DNA of 64,000 nt from Ruegeria sp. TM1040 (lineage in GTDB: Bacteria > Pseudomonadota > Alphaproteobacteria > Rhodobacterales > Rhodobacteraceae): positions 2,255,501 through 2,319,500 of the forward strand of contig NC_008044.1 in the NCBI RefSeq assembly GCF_000014065.1, given 5' to 3'. The notes under the pieces were generated by a model that searched no databases, was not told the origin of the DNA, and saw only the letters and a list, made by a program, of their open reading frames with translations. Position numbers and translations under genes: made by a program. Positions 1-8,562 of the stretch are shown here, piece by piece. Within the stretch, counting starts at the first letter, position 1. Each line of letters begins with the position of its first letter.

Positions 1-103
1 CTATTTGCGCTAGGTGGGCACGAACTAGGCACTTATGTCCAGTGCAATTTCATCTCCATGCAACTGCCCTCTGTTTTCGCCGTTCTTTCCCGTCTCGATT
101 GCC

Positions 104-125
104 ATTACCGACTAATGTCGGTAAT
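104..125. promoter_or_regulatory. Candidate TetR operator (perfect dyad)
   Basis: A perfect 9-bp inverted repeat, ATTACCGAC-N4-GTCGGTAAT, lies just upstream of the TetR start chosen at 133. TetR-family dimers commonly bind dyads of this size and often repress their own operon, so this is inferred to be the autoregulatory operator for the TetR-CPBP protease operon. An alternative in-frame ATG at 115 lies inside the dyad, which argues for the later start. Confidence 0.65.
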
Positions 126-132
126 AGAGTGT

Positions 133-744
133 ATGCGTACCCGCCTCTCCCGCAGTGCCCGCAGGGCCGAAATCCTAGGAAACGCCCAAAAGCTGATCGC
201 CGCGCGTGGCTTCAGTGGCACCGAGATGGAAGACATTCGCCTTGCCAGCGGCATTTCACGGGGCGGGCTCTATCATCATTTTGCCAACAAGCATGCGGTC
301 CTTGATGCGCTGGTAGCAGAGGAGGTGCGCCGTCTTGCAGACCAGCTAAAAGCCGCGCAAGGCTCTCCGATCCCCGCGCTTCTTCGCGTAGGGTCAAGCG
401 ACCTTGGCAATGATCCCGGTCTGGTCTCGCATCTTCACACGCCCGAGGAGAAACGCGCTTACCTGTCGAGCCTTGAACAGGCGATACCCGCAGAGCTCGG
501 CCCGGTCCTGCACGAAAGACTGCGGGGCCACACCGCTGAGGGCGCAGCCCCCGCCCATGTCGCCGAGCTCTTTTTGACGATCACCGCTCATATCAACCGC
601 CGCCGCATATTGAACGAGTGGCCCCCAGAAGAGGCAGCGGGATTTACCGCGACAGCGCTTCGGGCTCTGTTGCCCTTGCTGACATCGCAAGCGGAGCTCC
701 AGCCGGTCATCGCAGAACTGAAGCGGGTGGCGGCGACATCCTGA
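133..744 (+). CDS. TetR/AcrR family transcriptional regulator
   Basis: A 203-residue one-component repressor. The N-terminal third carries the TetR helix-turn-helix, with a recognition-helix region reading SGISRGGLYHHFANK followed by the variable ligand-binding domain. Upstream in-frame ATGs at 58 and 115 exist, but 115 sits inside a perfect 22-bp dyad, so 133 is preferred; no strong Shine-Dalgarno supports any of them. The stop overlaps by one base the ATG of the CPBP protease gene (TGATG), so the two are translationally coupled, and the regulator probably controls itself and the protease through the dyad. The ligand cannot be told from sequence. Confidence 0.88.
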   Translation: MRTRLSRSARRAEILGNAQKLIAARGFSGTEMEDIRLASGISRGGLYHHFANKHAVLDALVAEEVRRLADQLKAAQGSPIPALLRVGSSDLGNDPGLVSHLHTPEEKRAYLSSLEQAIPAELGPVLHERLRGHTAEGAAPAHVAELFLTITAHINRRRILNEWPPEEAAGFTATALRALLPLLTSQAELQPVIAELKRVAATS

Positions 745-1508
745 TGCTGATCGGTTTTCTCGCGCTAACCTTTGGCATTTCGCTTTTGAGCTTTGCCTGC
801 GTTGTTGCGATCCCGGCGGCCCGAACGCCCGAAAGCGCTGCAGGTTTGCCTTTCTGGCTCGTCATGGTCTGGGGGCCATCGCTCGCGGCCATCCTTATCA
901 GTGCGCAGAACGGTCAATTGCCCGCTCTGCTGTTGCACAGCATAGAATTCTCCACCGTCCCGCCGGTCGTCTGGATCTTGGTGCTTGCACCGCTCCTGAT
1001 GCTGCTCATGCTCCGCCCCTTCGCGCCCGAGCAGCGGCGTCCGGTCGGGCCGGGCGTCATCGCAGCCATGGTTGGGCTCAATCTGATCCTTGGGCCACTC
1101 GGCGAAGAACTCGGTTGGCGCGGCATCATGCAGGCAGACCTCAATCCACGGATCGGGTGGCTTTCGGCATCGCTTCTGATCGGGGTGGTCTGGCTGATCT
1201 GGCACCTGCCCCTTTGGACGATCGACACGCCACATTCCCAGATCACCCTGCCGTTGTTTGCCGCGCACTGTCTGCTCTATGCCGTGATCATCGGCGCGGC
1301 ATACACGCTGTCAGGCGGCTCGATATTGCCCGCGATCCTGATCCATCTGACCGTCAATCTTGCTTCGAACTTTGCCACCTTTGCCGGGTTTCGCGATCCC
1401 AACGCATGGTTCAAAGCGAGCCTCTGGCCCTATTTGGCGCTTGCTGCTGGCGCGGTTGCATTGGTCTATGCGCATCTCGGCCAGTTTGGGCTCTGGCCGC
1501 AGCCCTGA
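744..1508 (+). CDS. CPBP family intramembrane glutamic endopeptidase
   Basis: A polytopic membrane protein of 254 residues in the CPBP (CAAX protease and bacteriocin-processing, Rce1-like) family. Visible motifs are EE at 121-122 within GEELGWRG, WHLP at 153-156 and HLTVN at 201-205, the three catalytic motifs of the family, so the enzyme should be active. Family members cleave within or near membranes; the bacterial substrates are mostly unknown. The ATG at 744 overlaps the TetR stop by one base, so this is the second gene of a regulator-protease operon. No bacteriocin or prenyl-protein gene lies nearby to suggest a substrate. Confidence 0.88.
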   Translation: MLIGFLALTFGISLLSFACVVAIPAARTPESAAGLPFWLVMVWGPSLAAILISAQNGQLPALLLHSIEFSTVPPVVWILVLAPLLMLLMLRPFAPEQRRPVGPGVIAAMVGLNLILGPLGEELGWRGIMQADLNPRIGWLSASLLIGVVWLIWHLPLWTIDTPHSQITLPLFAAHCLLYAVIIGAAYTLSGGSILPAILIHLTVNLASNFATFAGFRDPNAWFKASLWPYLALAAGAVALVYAHLGQFGLWPQP

Positions 1509-1566
1509 GTTCTGTTTCGGGTCACAAGACGGCGCAGCGGGCCTGTCGCGTGATCGTCGCCCATAG

Positions 1567-1591
1567 AAAAACGGCGGGATAACACCCGCCG
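1567..1591 (-). terminator. Rho-independent terminator of the glutamate dehydrogenase gene
   Basis: On the minus strand CGGCGGG-N6-CCCGCCG is followed by a run of five T. It sits about 25 bp past the gdhA stop and faces the convergent CPBP protease gene. Confidence 0.85.
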
Positions 1592-1614
1592 CTTTCCAAA
1601 GATATGAATAGGGC

Positions 1615-3045
1615 TCAGAGGCCCTTGGCGCGGTAGCTCGAGGCAACCTTGTCGATGGAGACGAGATATGCGGCGGTGCGCAGATCAGAGACGTCATCGC
1701 GTTCGTGCCACACCTGCCGCATGGACTGATAGGCAATCCGCATGGTGTCATCGAGACCCGAGCGCACCAGCTCCAGCTCACCTGCACCGCGGAGGTATTT
1801 TTCCTTGAACTTGGGATCGAGCGACCATGTCTTGCCCATGCTCTCAGAGAGCATTTCCAGTTGATCGACCACAAGCTGGTGGCGTGCCTCTTCCTGACGG
1901 CGCTGCATCCGGCCAAAGCGGATATGCGAGAGGTTCTTGACCCACTCAAAGTAGGAAACCGTCACACCGCCGGCGTTGGCATACATGTCCGGAATGATCA
2001 CCGTGCCCTTCTTGCGCAGGATCTCATCTGCGCCCGCGGTCACAGGACCGTTCGCAGCCTCGATGATCAGCTTGGCCTTCACGTTTTCGGCGTTGGAGAG
2101 GTTGATCACCCCCTCAAGCGCCGCCGGGATCAGGATGTCGCAGTCCTCTTCGAGGTATTTGGCGCCGTTCTTGATGTAGCGTCCCGACGGGTAGCCATCG
2201 ACGCCGTCATGCTTTTCGATCCACGCGCGCAGGTCTTCGATGTCGAGCCCGTTCTCATCGTAGAGACCGCCATCGCGTTCAATCACCGCAACGATCTTGC
2301 AGCCATCTTCCTCGGAGAGGAACTTGGCCGCGTGATAGCCCACATTCCCGAGGCCCTGCACGATGACGCGCTTGCCATCGAGGGTGCCAGAGAGACCGGC
2401 CTTGGCCTTGTCTTCCTCGTACCGGAAGAACTCCTGCAGTGCGTACTGCACGCCCCGGCCCGTGGCCTCGACGCGGCCTGCAATACCGCCAGCATTGAGC
2501 GGCTTGCCGGTGACACAGGCGCGGGCGTTGATGTCCGTGGTGTTCATCCGGGCGTATTGGTCCGCCATCCAGGCCATCTCGCGTTCGCCGGTGCCCATGT
2601 CGGGCGCGGGCACGTTCTGCGAGGGGTTGATCAGGTCGCGTTTGGCCAGCTCATAGGCAAAACGACGGGTGATCAGCTCTAGCTCGTGTTCGTCATACTG
2701 ACGCGGGTCGATGCGCAGACCGCCCTTGGAGCCCCCAAAGGGCGCTTCCACCAGCGCGCATTTGTAGGTCATCAGCGCCGCGAGCGCCTCCACCTCGTCC
2801 TGGTTCACCCCCATCGCGTAACGAATGCCGCCTTTGACCGGCTCCATATGCTCCGAGTGGACCGAGCGATACCCGGTGAACGTGTGGATCTGCCCGCGCA
2901 GGCGCACCCCAAAGCGGACCGTGTAGGTGGCGTTACAGACGCGGATCTTTTCCTCAAGCCCCGGCGGCAAATCCATCAGCGCCACGGCGCGGTTGAACAT
3001 GAGATCCACACTTTCACGGAAGCTTGGTTCTTTGAGATTGCTCAT
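1615..3045 (-). CDS. gdhA: Glu/Leu/Phe/Val family dehydrogenase (glutamate dehydrogenase)
   Basis: This 476-residue enzyme catalyses reversible oxidative deamination of glutamate to 2-oxoglutarate and ammonia in the cytoplasm. The dehydrogenase N-domain contains K71 in KGGIRY, K95 in MTYKCAL and K107 in FGGSKGG, which match substrate-binding and catalytic lysine motifs. A Rossmann domain with GLGNVG lies near residue 230. It is monocistronic with its own terminator. The length and the GLGNVG dinucleotide motif fit the shorter hexameric class rather than the very large GDH class; NAD versus NADP preference is not decided here. Symbol by family, not by characterised orthology. Confidence 0.9.
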   Translation of the reverse strand: MSNLKEPSFRESVDLMFNRAVALMDLPPGLEEKIRVCNATYTVRFGVRLRGQIHTFTGYRSVHSEHMEPVKGGIRYAMGVNQDEVEALAALMTYKCALVEAPFGGSKGGLRIDPRQYDEHELELITRRFAYELAKRDLINPSQNVPAPDMGTGEREMAWMADQYARMNTTDINARACVTGKPLNAGGIAGRVEATGRGVQYALQEFFRYEEDKAKAGLSGTLDGKRVIVQGLGNVGYHAAKFLSEEDGCKIVAVIERDGGLYDENGLDIEDLRAWIEKHDGVDGYPSGRYIKNGAKYLEEDCDILIPAALEGVINLSNAENVKAKLIIEAANGPVTAGADEILRKKGTVIIPDMYANAGGVTVSYFEWVKNLSHIRFGRMQRRQEEARHQLVVDQLEMLSESMGKTWSLDPKFKEKYLRGAGELELVRSGLDDTMRIAYQSMRQVWHERDDVSDLRTAAYLVSIDKVASSYRAKGL

Positions 3046-3431
3046 GGGGTGATCCCGTCCTTCTGAAACGACTCAAGTGGTTACTATGCGTCCCATCTAT
3101 GCAGAGAACGTTACCAACTGCGACTGATATTCCCCGATTTTGCACAATTTTTTGGCAGTTTGTGAACTTTTCTGAAAACGAATCGTGTGAAGCCCGCCCG
3201 CTCGCCGGGCGCGAGGCGTCGAGATTGTTTCAACCCCGCCAACAACCCCCAAACTCCGATACAATTAAGCTCAAACTTGCACCAGAAACGCCAATTTGGG
3301 CCGGTTTTCGCCCCAGTTCGGCCACCTTCGTCAACGAATAATGAAGAGTAATTTTACGTCCTCCTGCGCGCGCCCGCTTTCGCCCCTGAGCGCTGTGCGC
3401 CGTGCCCGCGGACAGAAGGAAAGACGGAAAC
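3046..3431. other. Intergenic region between gdhA and the TadG-like gene
   Basis: This 386-bp region lies between divergent genes and must hold both promoters. It is more AT-rich than its surroundings around 3120-3180. AGAAGGAAAG before 3432 serves as ribosome binding site for the TadG-like gene. I see no RNA gene or clear palindrome, and the small open frames here have no coding character. Confidence 0.5.
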
Positions 3432-5180
3432 ATGAAGGTAAACTTCTGGACTTCATCGGCCCTGACCGGTGCGCTCGGTCGCCGGGCCATTGTGGACCGC
3501 ATGCGTCAGTTTCGCAGGGACGAAAGTGGTGTCCTTGCCAAGCCGATGATTATGATCGTGGTCTTGATGTTCATGATCGGCGGTCTGGGTATGGATATGG
3601 TACGCCTCGAACGCGACCGTACCAAACTGCAATACACTCTGGACCGCGCGGTACTTGCGGCAGCGGATCTCGACCAGCCCCTCGATCCCGAGGCAGTGGT
3701 TCTCGATTACATGTCAAAGTCGGGCCTTGGCGATTACACCACGGTGGTCGTCCCTGAGGTTTCACCCACGGCAAAGCGCGTAAAGGCGAGCGTCGATACC
3801 AATTTCACTGCATCCTGGATGAACAACGTCTTTTACGACGACTACATCCGCAATCCCGATACTTACCAGCTTGAGCCAATCACACTCCCGCTGCTGGCGT
3901 CCTCAACGGCGGTGGAGAGCATCGGCAACGTCGAGATCTCGCTGGTGCTGGACGTCTCGGGATCGATGCGCAGCAATGATCGCCTGGTGAACCTCAAACG
4001 CGCCGCCAAAGAGTTCGTCCAGACGATGGATGACAACACCGAAGACGGCAAGATGAGCATTTCCATCGTGCCCTACTCGACACAGGTTTCCATGCCGGAG
4101 GCCTTTCTTGATGAGTTGAACGTCAGCAGCGAGCACGATTACTCCCACTGCATCAACTTCTCGGGGTCCGATTTCAACAACGCCGGGATCAGCACGACCC
4201 AGGCCTACGAGCGCACCATGCACTTCACCGTCTGGAACAGCGGCGACTATCGCTCAAGAACCCGCCTCGTTCGTCAGCCGACCTGTGCCGCCCATTCCGA
4301 CAACCCAGAGCGCACCGCGCTGTTGTTGTCGGACAATGTCACGCAGCTGCAAAACTACATCGACGCCTTTGTCCCATCCGAGAACACATCGATTGACCTC
4401 GGCATGAAATGGGGCTCTGCCCTTCTCGACCCATCCGTGCAGCCCGTGATTGCCTCGCTGGCTGATGATGCAAATCCCAATCAGTCCATCGCATCGCGCT
4501 TTGCCAACCGTCCCGTCCCCTACACGGATACAGAGACGCTGAAGGTGATCGTGATGATGACCGACGGTCAGAATACGTCGCAGTACTACCTCAGGAACAG
4601 CTACCGCGAGGGCGACAGCCCGGTTTGGTACAACGCCCAAGAGCGTGTTTATTCCACCTATGACCCCAACCGCGGTTCAAAACCCTATTACTGGGACAAC
4701 TTGCAGCGGTGGGCGGATCACCCCTATGGCAACGGCACCTACGAGGAAACCTACTGCACCGGCACGCTCTACTACGGCAACTGCTATTACGGGTCCTGGC
4801 AGACCCGCACCGTGGACGAGCCCGGCACGGCCGTACAGCTGAGCTATCCTGATCTCTTTGCCGACACCTCGCTCAGGTATCTGCGGGATCGCCTGTTCGG
4901 CGACTGGATGAGCAACGCGAATTACTACTGGTTCTCCGGTCTGTTCAGCTCTGTCGGCTCCACGACAAAGGACGCGCGCACGCTGGACATCTGTGAAGCG
5001 GCCAAAGCCAAGGGCGTTGTGGTCTTTACCATCGGGTTTGAGGCTCCGAGTCGAGGCCAGGAAGTCCTGCAGGCCTGCGCAAGCTCTGCATCCCATTACT
5101 ACGATGTTGACGGGCTGGAGATCTCCGATGCCTTCGCTTCAATTGCCTCCGCGATCCGCCAACTGAGGCTGACAGAATGA
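3432..5180 (+). CDS. TadG-like pilus assembly protein with von Willebrand factor A domain
   Basis: This 582-residue protein has an N-terminal FRRDESG motif (28-34) followed by one membrane segment (about 38-54), then an extracytoplasmic vWA domain. The MIDAS motif DVSGSM is at 174-179, and a second metal-site region reads MMTDGQNT at 376-382. Between about 384 and 503 there is a long insert with some 19 tyrosines plus many Trp, Asn and Gly. TadG proteins are minor components associated with Flp/Tad pili. The start at 3432 has a good RBS; the longer frame from 3402 lacks one. It overlaps the following TadE gene by four bases (ATGA). No other tad machinery is in the window. Confidence 0.85.
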   Translation: MKVNFWTSSALTGALGRRAIVDRMRQFRRDESGVLAKPMIMIVVLMFMIGGLGMDMVRLERDRTKLQYTLDRAVLAAADLDQPLDPEAVVLDYMSKSGLGDYTTVVVPEVSPTAKRVKASVDTNFTASWMNNVFYDDYIRNPDTYQLEPITLPLLASSTAVESIGNVEISLVLDVSGSMRSNDRLVNLKRAAKEFVQTMDDNTEDGKMSISIVPYSTQVSMPEAFLDELNVSSEHDYSHCINFSGSDFNNAGISTTQAYERTMHFTVWNSGDYRSRTRLVRQPTCAAHSDNPERTALLLSDNVTQLQNYIDAFVPSENTSIDLGMKWGSALLDPSVQPVIASLADDANPNQSIASRFANRPVPYTDTETLKVIVMMTDGQNTSQYYLRNSYREGDSPVWYNAQERVYSTYDPNRGSKPYYWDNLQRWADHPYGNGTYEETYCTGTLYYGNCYYGSWQTRTVDEPGTAVQLSYPDLFADTSLRYLRDRLFGDWMSNANYYWFSGLFSSVGSTTKDARTLDICEAAKAKGVVVFTIGFEAPSRGQEVLQACASSASHYYDVDGLEISDAFASIASAIRQLRLTE

Positions 5181-5725
5181 TCCATCTGCGTTTTATATCC
5201 AAACCGCTCCGGCAGTTCCGTCGCGATGAAGAAGGCAATGCAACCGTCGAGTTTGCAATGCTCTTTCCCCTGATGCTGATGGTGCTCTTTGCCTCGGTGG
5301 AGCTCGGCATGATCACTTTCCGTCAGATCATGCTGGATCGTGCCATGGACATGACCGTGCGCGACATTCGCCTCGGTACCGGCGGAGACATGCAGCATGA
5401 CGACATTCGCGACACGATCTGCGCACGCACCAGTTTCATCGATCAAGCCTCTTGCGATGTGTCCCTGAAGCTGGAGATGGTGCGCCTGGATCCGTTCAAC
5501 TGGGCGGGCATCCCGCCCGAGCCCGATTGCGTCGACAGTGTCGAAGAGGTCGATCCGGTTCTGACCTTCACCAACGGGGCCTCAAATGACCTGATGTATC
5601 TGCGCGCCTGCGTCAGCATCGAAGCGCTGTTTCCGCATTGGGGTCTCGGCAAAGCCATTCGCAAAGATGACGATGGCCGCCTGAACCTCTTTGCCTCCAG
5701 CGCCTTTGTTCAGGAGCCTCAGTGA
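5177..5725 (+). CDS. TadE family pilus assembly (pseudopilin-like) protein
   Basis: A 182-residue protein with FRRDEEG at 14-20 followed by a hydrophobic segment starting ATVEFAMLFP, the TadE/TadF signature. TadE/TadF proteins resemble prepilins: the Gly before the hydrophobic helix is where the TadV-type peptidase cuts. The rest should be extracytoplasmic and contains several cysteines. Its ATG overlaps the TadG stop, so it is the second gene of a three-gene operon. Confidence 0.85.
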   Translation: MIHLRFISKPLRQFRRDEEGNATVEFAMLFPLMLMVLFASVELGMITFRQIMLDRAMDMTVRDIRLGTGGDMQHDDIRDTICARTSFIDQASCDVSLKLEMVRLDPFNWAGIPPEPDCVDSVEEVDPVLTFTNGASNDLMYLRACVSIEALFPHWGLGKAIRKDDDGRLNLFASSAFVQEPQ

Positions 5726-5728
5726 TCC

Positions 5729-6334
5729 ATGTTCAGAAAAATCGCACATAAGTTTCGGGCGTTTCGCCGCGATGAAGAGGGCAACATTGCCGTCGAGGCC
5801 GCGCTCTACCTGCCACTCTTGCTGTTTGTCTTTGCGGCGACCTACACGCTGTTTGACCTGTTCCGTCAGGAAACCGTCAACACCAAGGCCGCTTATACCG
5901 TCTCAGACCTGATTTCGCGGGAAACCACGGCGCTAAACGACGAATACATCAACAGTATCTATACCCTCGGCAAGCTGATGGCGCGCGCGGGCTCTGATAT
6001 GTCGATGCGCATTTCGGTGATCCGCTGGGACGCTGCGGATGATCGCTATTATGTCGATTGGTCCGTCGAACGTGGCAACCAGCTCGACATCTGGACGGAT
6101 GCCACCGTCACCGCGATCAACGACAAGCTCCCCACCATGCCCGATCAGGAACGTGTCATCGTGGTCGAGACATGGAACAACGTCGACCCGGCGTTCAAAA
6201 TCGGGATCGGGCAGCGTGAAATCTACAATCTGATCTTCACCCGTCCCCGTTTCGCCTCCTTGGTGGCCTTTGAAGGCACCGTCGTAAGCGATGGCACGGT
6301 GCATGACGATGACGTGACGGACACGGGTTCCTGA
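5729..6334 (+). CDS. TadE/TadF-like pilus assembly protein
   Basis: This 201-residue protein begins with FRRDEEG at 12-18, then IAVEAALYLPLLLFVFA, a TadE/F-type single membrane helix. The remainder is a small extracytoplasmic domain. It starts three bases after the preceding TadE stop and closes the operon, which ends at a strong hairpin. All three operon members share the FRRDE(E/S)G sequence directly before the membrane helix, suggesting a common processing or export route. The prepilin peptidase is not encoded nearby. Confidence 0.82.
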   Translation: MFRKIAHKFRAFRRDEEGNIAVEAALYLPLLLFVFAATYTLFDLFRQETVNTKAAYTVSDLISRETTALNDEYINSIYTLGKLMARAGSDMSMRISVIRWDAADDRYYVDWSVERGNQLDIWTDATVTAINDKLPTMPDQERVIVVETWNNVDPAFKIGIGQREIYNLIFTRPRFASLVAFEGTVVSDGTVHDDDVTDTGS

Positions 6335-6368
6335 TCGCCGCAGCGCGCAAGCGTTCGAGTTTGAATTG

Positions 6369-6405
6369 CAAAGGCCGCCGGAGCTTGAGCCCGGCGGCCT
6401 TTGCT
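6369..6405 (+). terminator. Strong hairpin terminator between convergent genes
   Basis: A perfect 14-bp stem, GCAAAGGCCGCCGG-N9-CCGGCGGCCTTTGC, lies after the third tad gene and before the end of the minus-strand glyoxalase-related gene. There is no long T run on either side, but the A/T-rich stem base makes a bidirectional terminator likely. Confidence 0.75.
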
Positions 6406-6443
6406 GCTCTGTCAAAGATGGGACGCGGATGACCCGCGCGGGA

Positions 6444-6878
6444 TTAAGGATCGATCACCAGATGCGGTTGCCCGTCAGAGGTCTGCTCGCGACTGAAGCC
6501 TTCAGGGCCAATCACGCCGTTGACCCGGCGTCTGAAACTGGAGAACCGCTGTGATGTGACCACGTCAACCGGCACCTCCAGATCCAGCTCCAGCCTGACC
6601 CAGCCCACGCGCCCCTCTACCGCGGTCGCCCGCAGCACGCGCGCGGAAAAGGGTTGCGACAGGTAGCGCCCCCGGACCACCTGCCCGGGCTGGTAACGCT
6701 GCGCCTCGGCCTGCGACAGCATCGCAGCGCATAGGTTCCAATCGCGAAACCCCAGCTGCCGGGCCACATGTTCAAGCGCCGCGCCGTGGCGCAGGCTCTC
6801 GCCCGCCTGCTGGCGGGCTGCGCGCCACTCTCTAGCCATGGCTTTGGCCTGTGCAATCGTTGGCAAATTCTCGGTCAT
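6444..6878 (-). CDS. Small glyoxalase superfamily-related protein
   Basis: This 144-residue cytoplasmic protein has an N-terminal half (AKAMAREWRAAR, then HGAALEHVARQLGFRDWN) resembling the small domain called glyoxalase-related in database families, in which a Q-LG-RDWN stretch is conserved. The C-terminal half is beta-rich with a conserved-looking LVIDP end. I see no glyoxalase metal-binding residues, so enzymatic activity is not claimed. Its ATG overlaps the MATE transporter stop by four bases, so it is translated with the exporter. Function unknown. Confidence 0.6.
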   Translation of the reverse strand: MTENLPTIAQAKAMAREWRAARQQAGESLRHGAALEHVARQLGFRDWNLCAAMLSQAEAQRYQPGQVVRGRYLSQPFSARVLRATAVEGRVGWVRLELDLEVPVDVVTSQRFSSFRRRVNGVIGPEGFSREQTSDGQPHLVIDP

Positions 6879-8257
6879 GCGCGGCGCTCCTGCACTTTGG
6901 AGGTCACTTGGTCACGCCGGCGACGAAGGTCCAGCAGAACCAGCCCCGTCAGCACAAGGAGCCCCGCCTCGGCAACGGGCGCAGCAAGCCAGATCCCGGG
7001 CTCCCCCCAAAGCGCAGCAAGCATAAAGGTCAGTGGGATCGAGAACAGATAGGGTTTGGAGAGCCCCAGAAGCGCAGCCCGCGGGGCATCTCCTATCGCC
7101 TGAAAATGCATTGCCACCATCATGAGCGGCCCCGCGAGCACAAAAAGAGCGCCAAGAATGGGCAGGATGCGCGCAACGTCTTCGATAACGCCCTGATCGT
7201 CCACAAACCACGCTGCAATCCATGCAGCGCCCCACGTCAGACCGGCCTGCATCACCGCGCAATAGATCAAGGCACTCACGACCGCGAACCGGAGGCTTTG
7301 CCCCACTCTAAGGATTTGACCTGCCCCATACAGGTTCCCGGTGATGCTCTGCATCGCATGCGACAGCCCCAAAAGCGGCAGGAACGTGAAGGTCAAAAGT
7401 CGTGTGATGACCCCATAGGCGCTCACCGTTGTTGCATAATCAGAGACATCAACCCATTGCAGTGCAAACATAATCACCGCCGACCCCAAGGCGATGCCGA
7501 TAAAGTTGAGACTCTGCGGCGCGCCCAGCGCAAGCATCCGCCCCCAGCCGCCCCAAAGGCTCTGTCGCCAAAGACAGCTTGGCCGCAAAACTGTATCGCC
7601 ACGCAGGCGAAACGCCACGATCAGCGAGAGCGCCAGAACCTGTGCCAAAGCCGTTCCCAACGCCGATCCCGCCACGCCCAATCCCGCTTGGGCGATCAGC
7701 AGATAGTTGAACGCAATATTCGACAGCGAGACGACAAGGCTCATGAGGGCCATCAGTCCGGCCCGGCCCTCGTTACGCAAGGCGTCGGAATTCACCGAGA
7801 GCACGAACAGGAGCGGCGTACACCCCACAGTGATCCGCAGATAGGTGTGCCCCATGTCAGCAAGGAGGCGGTCGCCCCCGGCGGCGGCATGCGCCACAGC
7901 GCTCCCCCAGAGCGCAAAAGCCGCCATGAGGCCCACCGCGACCGAGAGCGCCAGACCATGCGCCGCCGCAAAATCGGCCTGCGCCGCCTCGGTATCGCCC
8001 GCACCGAGATGACGGGCCAGCCGACTGGACATGCCGCTGGCCACCAGCGTTGCCAGAGCCACAACCAACATGTAGCCGGGAAACATCAGCGTCACAGCGG
8101 CCAAAGCCTCGGGCCCGACGAAATGCCCCAGAAACAGCGCGTCCGCCACGGTCAAAAAGCCGTTCATCCCCATCACAAAGATGATGGGCAACGCAGTTTT
8201 TGCATAAACCGGCCCCAAGCGGGCGGTCAAAAATCGATTTGGAGGGGAGGTAGACAT
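6875..8257 (-). CDS. MATE family efflux transporter
   Basis: A 460-residue multidrug and toxin extrusion-type transporter with about 12 hydrophobic segments arranged as two homologous halves. Recognisable family sequences include DALFLGHFVGPEALAAV near residue 40 and GMSSRLARHLGAGD near 90. Members exchange Na+ or H+ for cationic drugs or metabolites at the inner membrane. The substrate cannot be predicted. It is the first gene of a two-gene operon with the small glyoxalase-related gene and is divergent from the ammonium transporter fusion. Confidence 0.9.
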   Translation of the reverse strand: MSTSPPNRFLTARLGPVYAKTALPIIFVMGMNGFLTVADALFLGHFVGPEALAAVTLMFPGYMLVVALATLVASGMSSRLARHLGAGDTEAAQADFAAAHGLALSVAVGLMAAFALWGSAVAHAAAGGDRLLADMGHTYLRITVGCTPLLFVLSVNSDALRNEGRAGLMALMSLVVSLSNIAFNYLLIAQAGLGVAGSALGTALAQVLALSLIVAFRLRGDTVLRPSCLWRQSLWGGWGRMLALGAPQSLNFIGIALGSAVIMFALQWVDVSDYATTVSAYGVITRLLTFTFLPLLGLSHAMQSITGNLYGAGQILRVGQSLRFAVVSALIYCAVMQAGLTWGAAWIAAWFVDDQGVIEDVARILPILGALFVLAGPLMMVAMHFQAIGDAPRAALLGLSKPYLFSIPLTFMLAALWGEPGIWLAAPVAEAGLLVLTGLVLLDLRRRRDQVTSKVQERRA

Positions 8258-8562
8258 ATCCCCGATCTCCTCTTGCAGGTATCGCGCAAGAACTGGATGG
8301 GACCCGCATTACCACCCGCGCGACAGGCGTGGAGGATGATCAAAAGACATATCCGTATGCAAGACTTCACCAAGGCCAGAATGGCCAGCGGGCGGCAGGG
8401 GCTTGCTCCCTCGTCTTTCGCTAGGCCCTCGCGTCCCCTGCGTCAAGCCCAATGGCGGCACGGGACGTAAGGGCTGCGTAAAGGAGGTAGTAACGGTTTC
8501 TTGACCGCACGCGGCTATGGTGACTGTCGAAAACGTATCTTTTTCTTTGGGTATGTCCCCTG
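8258..8562. other. Divergent intergenic region between the MATE and Amt-GGDEF-EAL genes
   Basis: These 305 bp separate divergent genes. I see no RNA gene and no convincing palindrome. A GC-rich stretch near 8385-8480 is followed by an AT-richer segment near 8525-8555 just before the Amt-fusion start, which probably includes its promoter and leader. Confidence 0.4.

Noticed and set aside
6851-8470. A 539-residue plus-strand open frame
   Set aside because: Antisense to the MATE gene, very rich in His, Arg and Gln, with no membrane or domain signature.
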